Shown here: in pieces, positions 36,636 through 46,496 of the stretch
How positions within the stretch are numbered: the stretch's first letter is position 1
Layout of the letters: each line of letters starts with the position of its first letter
IMG/VR virus record: IMGVR_UViG_3300037189_024986
Coordinates: 1-64,000 of that record
Origin: a virus
DNA: 64,000 nt
Direction: 5' to 3' (one strand)
Notes under the pieces: generated by a model
Databases searched by the model: none
Told to the model about the DNA's origin: nothing
The model's input: only the letters and a program-made list of their open reading frames with translations
Made by a program: the position numbers and the translations under genes

Positions 36636-39600
36636 ATGAGTATCAATAGTCAATTATTTGGTTTGGCGTCAGCAGTTGCCTATATAAGACAAGGCGGCGG
36701 CACCACAGCTAAAAATATTATACAGGGTATGAGCAATGCCTTTGGCGGCACCAATGATGATGGGACATATGCATATAATTTGTTTCAGGCTGATACTGGC
36801 ATACTTTATACAAATGGGTTTAATTTATCATATATAAGTTATGCTAACCTTGAAAACACTGTGTCTCCTCTCGTTGGTAACATTCCCGTCCTAAATGTTG
36901 GTATTTCTGCTTTAACTTATGGGTATGGGAACTATTACTCTATTGGCGAGTCAAATATAGTAAATTATATAAATAAATTTAATACAGCAATGGGATATCC
37001 CAATATTTCTATTACTGAATCAGACTTTGATATCATTTTTTCTAGCTTATCTTTAGAAGGCATAAATAATGATGTAATAAATTCTCCTGATTCAGCAAAC
37101 CCGATTGGTAAAAATGTCAATTATAATTGGTATGATTCTTCTGTTTTGTTTGGCTTAGATAAGTCTACTTCCCACGCCACATTAATTAAAGATATAGAAA
37201 ATCAATATTATTACCTTACAGGAAAATTAATCTATGATCCTATTCCTGGAGATTTAGTAAAATGCATTTCTTCTGGAACACTGATAAATACTTCTAGTGG
37301 AGTAATTTTTACTAATTATATTTTAAATCAGCCTTGTTATGATGCGGATTCTTATATCGGTCCTGTTTCTGGAATTAATTTTTTTAGAACATTTAATGAT
37401 GGTCCAGGAACATCTGGATATTTTGATGATACCGTTACCCAAGAATATGTGAATTTTGATAAAGCTATTTTAGCAAAAGAAGATTATTCTTCAAACAATA
37501 GAGCTTTATATTCTTATCAAACTGATGAAAATGGCAATTATTTATTTTTGAAATCTGGAGTAAATATTGATGTTCCTGGAGTGTTTAATCCGTCAGAAGA
37601 ATATGGAGCAGGACATACAAATAAAATATCTGCTGGACAGTATTGTTCTTTTACTGGATATTATGCAGAAGGCGTTCCATTAATGAGAATGCATCAAGGC
37701 GATAATCAATTAAAATGGAATGTCCAAAAGAGTTATGTCGGAGATTATCCTAATGGCATTTGTGTTATCACTAGCTCTTTGGAAAATTGGACTGGTTGGA
37801 AATTGGTTAATTTTGAACTTGATGAAAGTCAATCTGAATATTTTCAAAATGTCTTGACAAATCCTGACGCCAATTTAAAAAGATTTTTAAAAAGATGTTT
37901 AAGTTTAACTAATTCAAAAGATTCTCATGGTAATCCAGTGACTCCTTATAGTTTGGTATATGAATATAATACTGGGGTATTGGCTTGCTATGGGCCTTAT
38001 AATGCTCCGACTGATGAACTTGGTCATCTTATCCCAACTTATGTTGGTCCTCCTCAATTAAATGGCTCTGCCGACTTGCCTGGACTTGCTTTTTATCAAA
38101 CTTTTGATAATTCAAATTTCCCAGACTCAGGCGGAGAATATATTACAATTAATATTCGTCCAGTAATATCTAGTTCTTCTGCGGGATCAATAAATGGAGA
38201 TTCTACAAGGACTTTTTCTTCCAGCGTCTCTAATTCTAATCTTTTTTCTTTGTCTGGGTCGTCCCATGCAGGTTTAAATGCCGCAAAATTAAGTTTTAAT
38301 AAAAAAATTGATTCTTCGGGTCTTTCTGGTTACGATGATATATTCAAAAAATGTTTATCTATTGGTGATAATTTTCAAAACTCTATTTCTGGAGCTTTAT
38401 ATCCACAATCGAATGCTGGATTTAATTATTCTGGTGGAATATATTTTTCTGGAAACGAAATTGTGTATCCTCAAGACTTATTGCATTTGTCCAAACTTAT
38501 TGGTTCAGAATATTCTGGCGTAATGTTTTTAACTGGGTTTCAAAATATAAATGATAATTCTGTGTCATTGATAAACAGATATGATTCACAATTTTATACT
38601 GGTAATGTTTCTAATGGAGCAAAGACCGCTGGAGAAAATGTAGGATACTATTATTTTCAAGACACAATATTGGGTGCATCAAACGCTGGTTGGGAAAGTT
38701 TTTCTCCAATTCCTCCAGATGTTCAAAATGACGCTGATAATCTACCTTATCTTTCTGGTATATATTCTGGAATTTCTTTAACTAGTAAAGTAGAAAATTA
38801 TTTACCAAGATATTATTCTGGACCATATAGAAGCTATTCTATAAAATTTTTATATCCAAATGCTTCTGGTGCAACAATCACATATGATTCTAAACTAAAT
38901 GGATTTCCGTATAAAATTACGTATTCCATGACAATTAAAGAAGAATCTGTTAGAGAAGTATATGGCTTGTCTGGACTCTATAGCAGTCAGCAAAATTTAT
39001 ATCCTATTAGAGCCAATGCTTTTGGTGGAACATCTGCATTAAATGAATTAATGCCGACCATGTTTTTAAGTCCATATACATATAATTTTAATGTAAATAA
39101 ATCTATTTATCCAGATTCAGGGGGCTTTAATCATTCAGCTTCTTATGGTGGATTTGTTAATGGATTTTATGTTCCTAATTTTAGAAACAATATAAATGAC
39201 CCATATAATGCGCCGAATTATTGTACTCAATCTTTTTTAAATAGTAACGCGTACCAAGATTCTTGTTCTTTTATAAATGGCATTAAAACTACTGGAAAAG
39301 TTAATTATAAAGTTATTTATACTGGCGGAGGACTTACAAAGAAAATTGGTTTTATTGAGCCAGCCCTAGATTCTACTTTGTTTTGGAATTATTCTTCAAA
39401 TAAAATAACGGGAGAAGCTTTTTATGTTCCTCCAGTTTTTGATTTGTCTACATATACAATTAATCCTTCTCAAAATTTATTAGACATGACTGTGAATAGA
39501 TTGTTTGGTAAAAAAACTGATCCAACTTTTTCAAACAATGGTCTTGTAAGAACAGGTATTCTGGTCGATGGATTTGATCCAATTTTCTATGAGTATGTTG

Positions 39601-41435
39601 GTGGAAGAATTGGTTCTGGGGCAAATAATGAAGGTGGCTATAATAGCAAAAATATTATTGGCGATCAATGGTTGGATTTTTACGCAAAAAATTGGGGAGT
39701 TTATAATGCCCCAAATTGCCCTAATTATGGTACTCACGAGGAGCGTCTTGCTAAGAATGATAATTATTTGATACTTTCATCATTTACAAATAGCGGTCTA
39801 AATATTTATGCCAGAGGATTAAACTATTATCCCTATTTTAGCAATTGGACTTATACTAAAATGAATGGGTTGGGCAATATAGGCGTTACAACCAGCCAAA
39901 TTAATTTAAATGGTGAATCTTATTATAATTTTGATTTGCAAAATATATTCCCCACCAAAACTGTTCCATTAAGTGGTCAATTTTATTCTTCTGGCGGTTT
40001 TAATCTTGGACCTTTCCCTCAAGATGTTGAGCTTTGTGTTTCTGGAGCAGATTCTATTATTCCAAGCGGTTATCTTTTTGTGGATGGAGAGCAAATGACT
40101 TTTAATTATCTCGGTAACTGTCCAATAAATAATATGGAAAATTTTGTTCCTAATTCTGGAATTATTACAAGTCAAGCTGGAAGAGGGTCTCTATTAACTA
40201 CTTTTAAATTAATTCCTTCTGGTTCTTTTGTAAACTTAAATATAAAAAGTTTTACATCTATTGGTTCAGGTTTAATTGGAATTACTGGAAAATCAACGGT
40301 GACCATTCGTCCAAGAACTTTGCTTGGCGCAGTCAATACTGATAATTATGATGATTATGGGTATCCATTCATTTCTGGGGATTATCTCGCTAATATGAAT
40401 GCTTCTAATTATATAAATAATGGCTCAGAAAGCATTTTCTCTGCAAATCTTAGTCAATTTACAGATTTGATTGGTCAAAATATATCAAAGCAGACCCCAG
40501 TGCGTTCGGAGATAATTTTCCCCGTTCCTGGTCCTGATTTTATTCCTTATCTTAGTGGTTTGGGTCTAGTTACTTCGGACGCCAATGGAAATTATGTATT
40601 TACAACTACAAGAGGGCCCACTTATGATTATTGGGTAAATAAAAATCCTTATGCCTTATTTACTGGAATTAGAGAATCAACAAGGCTTTCAATTCAAATT
40701 GATAATATTTCTTTAGATTATTCTCCTGTACCATATCAAAGCTATAAAAATATTATTGTGTCTGGGGCATGTACAATAAGCGGAGAATTTTCTTATACTG
40801 GACAAGCAGAAAGCGCAATACTTTCCCAAGGTATAGTTTTGTCGGGATGGACTGGAAGCGGATATTCTGCTGCTGTATTAAGAGATATTTCTGCGCCAAT
40901 TTATGTTTCTGATATATTAAGTCGTCTTCCTGGAAATTTGCTTCCTTCTGGACAAGGGATAAACTATCTTTTAGAAGCCCCCTCTTTAATGAAAAAGAGA
41001 AAGCGCTTTTTTCAAATTACTGGTGGAGATACTTATATTGATGCTCCGCCTCCAGGGGTAACCAATTACAATAAATTCGCTTGGCCAGCTTTAAGTGATT
41101 TAGCTACTTTGAATCCAAACATTGTTTACGAACAGCTTCCTCCAGAAGATGGGTTTATTTTTCCAACAGATAATTTAATATTTAGCGCATCTCAAGGGCA
41201 AGCGATTTTAACTGGAGCAACATCTGGAACAAAATTCAATCCAGTAGAAAACGTCACCTATCAAGCAATTTTAAATTACGCTTTTCTAGATAGTACTGCG
41301 ACTAATTCACTATATAATTCTGGAAAATGTATTTTTCCATTTACAGAAGGCTCTAATATAATAAATAGCGGCAATCTAACTGGAGTACTCGTACAAGAGC
41401 GCACTCCTTTGGCAGTCTATATAAATTTCGTATAA
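36636..41435 (+). CDS. Giant virion protein, fibre or tip type
   Basis: This 1599-residue, low-charge protein is very rich in Ser, Gly, Asn and Tyr, with repeated short beta strands (for example STIYSGISLTSKVENYLPRY-like and GSGLIGITGKSTVTI). The N-terminus (MSINSQLFGLASAVAYIRQ) looks like a short helix that could anchor it to the tail. Several segments near the C-terminus (GACTISGEFSYTGQAESAIL, VLSGWTGSGYSAAVLRD) suggest repeated beta modules. No enzymatic domain is visible. It follows the other giant gene after 21 bases and ends two bases from the stop of the convergent polymerase gene. A tail-tip or fibre role is inferred from composition and neighbours. Confidence 0.5.
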   Translation: MSINSQLFGLASAVAYIRQGGGTTAKNIIQGMSNAFGGTNDDGTYAYNLFQADTGILYTNGFNLSYISYANLENTVSPLVGNIPVLNVGISALTYGYGNYYSIGESNIVNYINKFNTAMGYPNISITESDFDIIFSSLSLEGINNDVINSPDSANPIGKNVNYNWYDSSVLFGLDKSTSHATLIKDIENQYYYLTGKLIYDPIPGDLVKCISSGTLINTSSGVIFTNYILNQPCYDADSYIGPVSGINFFRTFNDGPGTSGYFDDTVTQEYVNFDKAILAKEDYSSNNRALYSYQTDENGNYLFLKSGVNIDVPGVFNPSEEYGAGHTNKISAGQYCSFTGYYAEGVPLMRMHQGDNQLKWNVQKSYVGDYPNGICVITSSLENWTGWKLVNFELDESQSEYFQNVLTNPDANLKRFLKRCLSLTNSKDSHGNPVTPYSLVYEYNTGVLACYGPYNAPTDELGHLIPTYVGPPQLNGSADLPGLAFYQTFDNSNFPDSGGEYITINIRPVISSSSAGSINGDSTRTFSSSVSNSNLFSLSGSSHAGLNAAKLSFNKKIDSSGLSGYDDIFKKCLSIGDNFQNSISGALYPQSNAGFNYSGGIYFSGNEIVYPQDLLHLSKLIGSEYSGVMFLTGFQNINDNSVSLINRYDSQFYTGNVSNGAKTAGENVGYYYFQDTILGASNAGWESFSPIPPDVQNDADNLPYLSGIYSGISLTSKVENYLPRYYSGPYRSYSIKFLYPNASGATITYDSKLNGFPYKITYSMTIKEESVREVYGLSGLYSSQQNLYPIRANAFGGTSALNELMPTMFLSPYTYNFNVNKSIYPDSGGFNHSASYGGFVNGFYVPNFRNNINDPYNAPNYCTQSFLNSNAYQDSCSFINGIKTTGKVNYKVIYTGGGLTKKIGFIEPALDSTLFWNYSSNKITGEAFYVPPVFDLSTYTINPSQNLLDMTVNRLFGKKTDPTFSNNGLVRTGILVDGFDPIFYEYVGGRIGSGANNEGGYNSKNIIGDQWLDFYAKNWGVYNAPNCPNYGTHEERLAKNDNYLILSSFTNSGLNIYARGLNYYPYFSNWTYTKMNGLGNIGVTTSQINLNGESYYNFDLQNIFPTKTVPLSGQFYSSGGFNLGPFPQDVELCVSGADSIIPSGYLFVDGEQMTFNYLGNCPINNMENFVPNSGIITSQAGRGSLLTTFKLIPSGSFVNLNIKSFTSIGSGLIGITGKSTVTIRPRTLLGAVNTDNYDDYGYPFISGDYLANMNASNYINNGSESIFSANLSQFTDLIGQNISKQTPVRSEIIFPVPGPDFIPYLSGLGLVTSDANGNYVFTTTRGPTYDYWVNKNPYALFTGIRESTRLSIQIDNISLDYSPVPYQSYKNIIVSGACTISGEFSYTGQAESAILSQGIVLSGWTGSGYSAAVLRDISAPIYVSDILSRLPGNLLPSGQGINYLLEAPSLMKKRKRFFQITGGDTYIDAPPPGVTNYNKFAWPALSDLATLNPNIVYEQLPPEDGFIFPTDNLIFSASQGQAILTGATSGTKFNPVENVTYQAILNYAFLDSTATNSLYNSGKCIFPFTEGSNIINSGNLTGVLVQERTPLAVYINFV

Positions 41436-41436
41436 A

Positions 41437-43998
41437 TTACGATTCCTTTAATTCTGCCAATTTACTATAAATTTTATTTTGTTGGGTAGCGATGATGTCT
41501 GCAAAGACACAATCATCTTCCATTTTTGTGCCGCAAACAATGACAATGTCTCCTTCTTTTGGCAAACCATTATTCAAAGACTTACATTGTTCAAGCTTGT
41601 CTTTAAAAATCATGACCTTCAAGCTTCCTGTTTCGTCGCTGATTTGAAATCTAGCATAAGTATTTCCATTTTTTGTTTTTCCTGTTTTGGGCGCTTCTTC
41701 TAATACTCCAATGAAATCGCATTTTGTTTTTTCTCCATATCCTTGGATATCAACAATAGGCTCTAGGGTTTCTTTTTTAGAAAGGAATATATCAATCAAT
41801 TTTTTGCCATGAGTATATCCAATCAACTTGTTCTCATACCACCAATTTGCAAAATCCATGCATCCCTTGTTCTGCAAATAAATTAATTTATATTTTTCCG
41901 AATGCTTCTTTATCGTTTCAAATCGAGAGGCCTTAATAAGATTTTTGCCTTTTTCATCTTTAATTGTATCAACTAAAGCTTTGACTGTTTTGGAGACGCT
42001 ATTTTCATAATTGTTTGCATAATTGATAACGTGCCTTTTTTCTTTATCCGTTAAGATATTCCAAAGCTGCGCCTCGTAAACAAGTAATGGGCGATTATTA
42101 GATAAGCTATCAAGCGTACCAGCTTGAATAAGAGCAGACAAAACACCTATTCCAAGACCAGCTTCTTTAGAAGACTCAAAAAGTTCAAATTTATTAGAAT
42201 GGCGTCTTTTAAAATTATTAAATTTTTCAATTGTTTTTTCACTTATGCCCCTAATAGAAGACAAGCCAAATCGAATGTTTTTGCCTTCAATAGAGAAATC
42301 GACTTCGGAGAGGGTTAAACTTGGAGGAAGCAATTCAACCTTCAATGCGTTCATTTCTTTATGAATCTTAGAGATTTCGCCAATTGGGTCGGGTTCATGC
42401 CTAGTCATTTTCAACAATGACAAATAAAATTGAGTAGGATGATTAAACTTTAAATATACTGTTTGCGCACACAATACGGAATAAGAGAAGCTGTGAGACT
42501 TGTTAAATTGATAACCGCCAGAGTCTTCAACGATTTTCCAGAAGACTTCGCCCACTTCTTTGGGGAGTTTATTTTCTTTGACCTTTTCTTCAATCTTTGC
42601 TTTCCAAGTTTTAATTTCTTCAATCTTCTTTTTACCAATGCATCGACGAATCTGTTCTGATTCATCCAAGGTAAAGCCAATTTTATTAGCCATTTTCATA
42701 GCCTGTTCTTGATAAAGACACAGTCCGCCGGTTTCTCGTAAAACATCATCAAAGAATGGATGAATTGAATCTACTGTTCCTGTATTAGAATAATTTGCAA
42801 AGTTATCTGCAAATTGCAAGGCTCCTGGTCGAGCAATAGCCAATACAGCACTGATTTCAGACAAATTCTTTGGTTTAACTTTCTTTGCGACCTTAAAATT
42901 AGTCTCTGCTTCAATTTGAAAGACTCCATGAGGATATTTCAAATCTTGTAGATGCAAATAAATAGATTCTTCATTTACATTGATATCTTGAGGCTTAATT
43001 CCCAAAGACTTGCAGCAATCATCAATTACTGATACGCTTCTCAAGCCGAGGGCGTCCAGCTTAACAGCAAACTCTGCCACCCATCCCATGTCATAACTAG
43101 ATACTTCTTCTTTGTCAGAAGAAAGTTCTGTTGGGCAACAGTCTTCCAGCTTGTCAAAAGAAATCAGGATTCCAGAAGGATGGACTCCCTTGTTTTTAAT
43201 TAAATCTTTTAATTTTAAAGCGGTATCATAAATCAAAGAATTTTTACTGCACCATTCTTTAAACTCTGGGGAAGTCTCATACGCCTCCTTCATGTCCATA
43301 ATGATACCATGGTTTTTTGGAATAAAACCCGTAACCATCGTCATTTCTTCCTCGGGCTTCATTCCTAGAACTTTGCCAACTTCTTTAATACAAAGCTTTG
43401 CAGAAAGAGTGTTGAGAGTAAGGATTTTTGAAGTTTTACCTTTGTATTTTTGATTGATATAATCAATAACTTTAGAACGCTGATAATAATCAAAATCAAT
43501 ATCAACATCCATCAGAAGAGAGCCAGCAAGATAAATAATTCCATCAATAACAGTCTTTTTTGAGCGAGTTTTTGAAATGAAGCGTTCAAAATATAATTCA
43601 TTTTTTAATGAATCAATCTTTGTCACACCAATAAGAAAAAGAACAAGACTTCCAGCGGCAGATCCACGACCTGGACCAGTGGGAATATTTTGCTCTCTGC
43701 AAAAGTTTACAACATCCCATACCAACAGAATATAATCGACTAGACCAAGGTCATTGATTGTATCTAATTCGTATTTGACTCTGGTGGAATAATCTTTGTA
43801 TTCTTTTGAGCCTTTTGCATGACCCAAAGCAAGGAAACCTTTTTTACAAAGAGAACGTAAAAAATCAAAATTAGAGCAATCCTCTCCTAATCCCAAATCT
43901 TTTCTATGGCGTTCCTCGATTTTAATTTCTGGAAGACGCACTCCTTTAATTGGGCTTTCAATTGTAGAGAACTGACTGACAAAATCCAAAGTATTCAT
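41437..43998 (-). CDS. dnaE: C-family DNA polymerase III alpha, catalytic part without PHP
   Basis: This 853-residue product copies phage DNA. It aligns by motif with bacterial DnaE from just after the PHP domain. It shows PTGPGRGSAAGS (106-117), the catalytic pair Asp166 and Asp168 in DVDIDF, and the third metal ligand Asp314 in KLDALGLRS. These correspond to D401, D403 and D555 of E. coli DnaE. Fingers and helix-hairpin-helix parts follow (VFQIEAETNFK, QEQAMKMANKIGF, FNKSHSFSYSVL, FGLSSIRGISEKTI), and an OB-fold lies at about 750-840. The N-terminal PHP domain is absent and is encoded separately two genes upstream. The start overlaps the exonuclease stop (ATGA), so the subunits are translationally coupled. 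All catalytic aspartates are intact, so it should be active. Confidence 0.93.
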   Translation of the reverse strand: MNTLDFVSQFSTIESPIKGVRLPEIKIEERHRKDLGLGEDCSNFDFLRSLCKKGFLALGHAKGSKEYKDYSTRVKYELDTINDLGLVDYILLVWDVVNFCREQNIPTGPGRGSAAGSLVLFLIGVTKIDSLKNELYFERFISKTRSKKTVIDGIIYLAGSLLMDVDIDFDYYQRSKVIDYINQKYKGKTSKILTLNTLSAKLCIKEVGKVLGMKPEEEMTMVTGFIPKNHGIIMDMKEAYETSPEFKEWCSKNSLIYDTALKLKDLIKNKGVHPSGILISFDKLEDCCPTELSSDKEEVSSYDMGWVAEFAVKLDALGLRSVSVIDDCCKSLGIKPQDINVNEESIYLHLQDLKYPHGVFQIEAETNFKVAKKVKPKNLSEISAVLAIARPGALQFADNFANYSNTGTVDSIHPFFDDVLRETGGLCLYQEQAMKMANKIGFTLDESEQIRRCIGKKKIEEIKTWKAKIEEKVKENKLPKEVGEVFWKIVEDSGGYQFNKSHSFSYSVLCAQTVYLKFNHPTQFYLSLLKMTRHEPDPIGEISKIHKEMNALKVELLPPSLTLSEVDFSIEGKNIRFGLSSIRGISEKTIEKFNNFKRRHSNKFELFESSKEAGLGIGVLSALIQAGTLDSLSNNRPLLVYEAQLWNILTDKEKRHVINYANNYENSVSKTVKALVDTIKDEKGKNLIKASRFETIKKHSEKYKLIYLQNKGCMDFANWWYENKLIGYTHGKKLIDIFLSKKETLEPIVDIQGYGEKTKCDFIGVLEEAPKTGKTKNGNTYARFQISDETGSLKVMIFKDKLEQCKSLNNGLPKEGDIVIVCGTKMEDDCVFADIIATQQNKIYSKLAELKES

Positions 43999-44639
43999 AT
44001 TTCTATTTGATATTTTAGCTTATTCCAGACTTTGAGGTTTAATTGCAAATCAACCAGTGCGTTATGCAAATTGTCATAGTCATGATCTATATTATACTCT
44101 TTACCAAGAGAAGTCAAGTTCGTTTTAATGCCTTTTATATGTGCGTTTGCCATCGTGTATTGATAATCCATCCAAACATCATCATTTGGTCTATATGGGC
44201 GGTTCATTTTGATTCCTTGCGCAACGGATTTTGTATCAATGATTTTATCAAGGATAAAAGACCAATCTTCACCCATATATTCGAAATATCCTTTTAATAA
44301 GTAAATGTCAAATCGTAAACCATTGTGCATTATAATTTTATCTGCCCATTTTAACGATTCAATGATTTTCGGAAATGCCTCATCGGGCGTAACACTGTTT
44401 TTATCAAAATGAGCTTGATTGAACTTGGTTACCATTGCCGCCCCTGCGCCTATTTTAAATTTACAATCATCCCACTTGATTAGAAGATCTATTTCTTCGA
44501 TAATCTGTTCTCCTTCTACCTTTAATACTGCAATCTGCCAAGGTCTATTTGCCTGAAAATTTAAATTTAAATTAAATGTTTCGCAATCAATAAGTGCAAT
44601 CTTTGCTTTTTTATTAAATCTGATAAGATGTTCGTCCAT
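43995..44639 (-). CDS. DEDDh 3'-5' exonuclease, DnaQ/epsilon-like
   Basis: I chose ATG 44639 rather than the first in-frame ATG at 44690, because the latter overlaps the PHP gene by 47 bases and adds residues unlike the family. The 214-residue product has all DEDDh residues in order: Asp18 and Glu20 (ALIDCETF), Asp111 (IIMHNGLRFDIYLL), His192 and Asp197 (LHNALVDLQL). It is therefore a proofreading-type exonuclease. It lies between the two parts of the split polymerase III alpha gene and overlaps the catalytic part by four bases, which strongly suggests it proofreads for that polymerase. In PolC-type enzymes the exonuclease is inserted in the PHP domain, so the gene order here echoes PolC. Confidence 0.88.
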   Translation of the reverse strand: MDEHLIRFNKKAKIALIDCETFNLNLNFQANRPWQIAVLKVEGEQIIEEIDLLIKWDDCKFKIGAGAAMVTKFNQAHFDKNSVTPDEAFPKIIESLKWADKIIMHNGLRFDIYLLKGYFEYMGEDWSFILDKIIDTKSVAQGIKMNRPYRPNDDVWMDYQYTMANAHIKGIKTNLTSLGKEYNIDHDYDNLHNALVDLQLNLKVWNKLKYQIEI

Positions 44640-44643
44640 AATA

Positions 44644-45405
44644 TTATTTGTTATTTTCACGCAGCCAACGGTCATAATTAAATGAATCACTGCAAAGATG
44701 ATTAAATTCTGGCTTTTCTATATTTGTTCTTTCCGAAATGCATCTAAATGTGTTGTAGGCAATAAAGTCAAGTTTTGATTTATAATAAATGCTTTGAACT
44801 TCAAGCGTTTCTAATTTATTATTTTTACTATAATCAAGTACTTTTTTTCGCAGCAGCCCATCAAACGGAATTCCATTATCTTCTAAAAACATTATTGGTT
44901 TAATTGCGCCAAATTCAGGGACATGAAAATGACCTTCAAAAGAATTTAAATGAAGAAAAGAGTCATAAAATGGCACTGCGAGACTCAAATCTTCTACCCA
45001 TAATCTATGAAGATTTGCAAAGTCTAAACAGGCATTGTAGTAAAACCCCTCTTTTGCCGCAATGCTCCAAAGCTTTATTAAAGCCTGATAACCTTTATTA
45101 TTTTTGGCGAAAATGATATATTTCGCCCTGCTGTTTAGCGAATCTGCGTCCTGATTTTTAATATCTTTTGTTATTGAAATTCTTAATCCAAAGATTAATT
45201 TAAGTTTATTTTCTGTGCATCGAGTAATTGCCTCTAAAAAAGAAGAAACATTATCCTCGACAAGACAAAGATGGTCTTGTTTGGAATGAAGAACTAAATC
45301 AATGATAGAAACAGGATAATTTTCAATTGAACCAGATGGCTTTTCTAGGGTATTAATTGATTTTCCCAAAGAAAAATGGCTTTTGTAACAAGCAAGTTTT
45401 TGCAT
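44644..45405 (-). CDS. Separate PHP domain of DNA polymerase III alpha, degenerate
   Basis: This 253-residue protein matches the N-terminal part of DnaE: a YKSHFSLGKS start (cf. the VHSxYS strand), HLCLVEDN (cf. ALTDH), LKLIFGLRISI (cf. IKPIVGxE), and KYIIFAKNNKGYQALIKLWSIAAKEG (cf. the LLAxNxxGYxNLxxL-S helix). It ends in the AFRCI..-type helix region (YNTFRCISERTNIEKPEF) just where the separate catalytic gene begins. The metal-binding histidines and aspartates of active PHP domains are mostly lost, so it is likely structural. It is probably needed to complete the polymerase fold or to bind the adjacent exonuclease. The domain assignment is strong; the inactive state is inferred. Confidence 0.75.
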   Translation of the reverse strand: MQKLACYKSHFSLGKSINTLEKPSGSIENYPVSIIDLVLHSKQDHLCLVEDNVSSFLEAITRCTENKLKLIFGLRISITKDIKNQDADSLNSRAKYIIFAKNNKGYQALIKLWSIAAKEGFYYNACLDFANLHRLWVEDLSLAVPFYDSFLHLNSFEGHFHVPEFGAIKPIMFLEDNGIPFDGLLRKKVLDYSKNNKLETLEVQSIYYKSKLDFIAYNTFRCISERTNIEKPEFNHLCSDSFNYDRWLRENNK

Positions 45406-45443
45406 ATGTTATCATAGTGCCATTAGTTTAAAAAAAGTCAAGC

Positions 45444-46496
45444 TTAAAAATCATCTAATGCATCTTTATATTTCTTCTCTATCTTAGTCTCTGGCAATTC
45501 GCCTATTGCATTACAATATCTTGGGCAACCTTTATAAACTGCTTCTTCAATAACTTGACCTTCTTTTAAAACAATATCTTCTTTCTTTTTGTAAGATTTG
45601 ATTTCTTTTCCGTCTTTTTTAACAATATAGTAAGTAAAGCCAAATTTATAACTGCAATGCCACATTGGGGTGCCATCTTTTTTTAATTGACCAGGTTCTT
45701 TGGCAAAACCGCACATGAGCTTTCCAGAAAAAGTTCCATCTGTTGGCATACCCTTATCTGCCGCCATATTAGAATAAGCCTGTTTTTCAGAAAAATTTTC
45801 TAATCTGTTTTGAATAGATTCAAGATAATATTCTGCTCCCTTTAATTGGTCTTCATTAAATGATACTTCAACAATTGGGTCTTCTGGAAATTGTAAAAAG
45901 ACAAACCTGACTTTTGGGGTCAATTCTGGCCATATTTTTTTGCAAGCAATAGAATAAATTATGCCCTGAAGATTAGAATCAATATCTTCTCCCTCAAATT
46001 TCTTTTTTGAAGTCTTATAGTCATCAATAATAATCTCGTTGCCTTTTTTAGATGGGCGGTCAATAAATCCTCGAATCAAATATCTAGGAGATTCATTAAG
46101 AATATTAAATTCATATTCTGGCTTAATTAGTTTTGCGCCCTTCACATAAAAGTCAGCCTTTAGACCAACAAGAATCATTTGATTGATATGGTCGTAAACT
46201 TCTTTTGTATTTGGAAGCTTATACTTTTTAATTCTATTTTTGATAAATCTATTTACCGTTGGGCATCCAGAGATATGGTCTTTTTTAATTATTAATTTAT
46301 ATTTATTTTTGTGCTTTGGCAGAATCAATAGTTCAAATAGGTCATGAACAACAGAACCCTTCAATGCTCCCTCATTTGTAGAATCAGGCACATTATTTTT
46401 ATACTTTTGAAAGTATGTCCAGCTACAGCCTTCAAAAGTCTTGACCTTTGATGCAGATATTGCTGTAAGCTCTAATTTAGGTATTGCTTCTTCCAT
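45444..46496 (-). CDS. RecB/Cas4-like PD-(D/E)XK nuclease
   Basis: This 350-residue protein has the RecB-nuclease pattern: SASKVKTFEGCSWTYFQKY (14-32), GSVVHDLFE with His51, RGFIDRP with Asp146, the IDDYKTSKK active-site strand (Asp159, Lys161), and Gln177...Tyr181. Such enzymes trim DNA ends during replication or recombination. Cys24 near the N-terminus and Cys262, Cys281, Cys324 and Cys328 near the C-terminus could bind an iron-sulfur cluster or zinc, as in Cas4 and AddB, but the spacing is not canonical. The start overlaps the primase stop by 25 bases, so it is part of the replication operon. Confidence 0.8.
   Translation of the reverse strand: MEEAIPKLELTAISASKVKTFEGCSWTYFQKYKNNVPDSTNEGALKGSVVHDLFELLILPKHKNKYKLIIKKDHISGCPTVNRFIKNRIKKYKLPNTKEVYDHINQMILVGLKADFYVKGAKLIKPEYEFNILNESPRYLIRGFIDRPSKKGNEIIIDDYKTSKKKFEGEDIDSNLQGIIYSIACKKIWPELTPKVRFVFLQFPEDPIVEVSFNEDQLKGAEYYLESIQNRLENFSEKQAYSNMAADKGMPTDGTFSGKLMCGFAKEPGQLKKDGTPMWHCSYKFGFTYYIVKKDGKEIKSYKKKEDIVLKEGQVIEEAVYKGCPRYCNAIGELPETKIEKKYKDALDDF

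Noticed and set aside
41428-41446. Terminator at the convergent junction after the second giant gene
   Set aside because: Only a five-pair stem (TCGTA/TACGA) and no T tract.
45406-45446. Sigma70-type promoter on the minus strand upstream of the PHP gene (TTGACT ... TATGAT)
   Set aside because: The spacer is 19 bases and the -10 box is only five bases before the start codon, leaving no leader.
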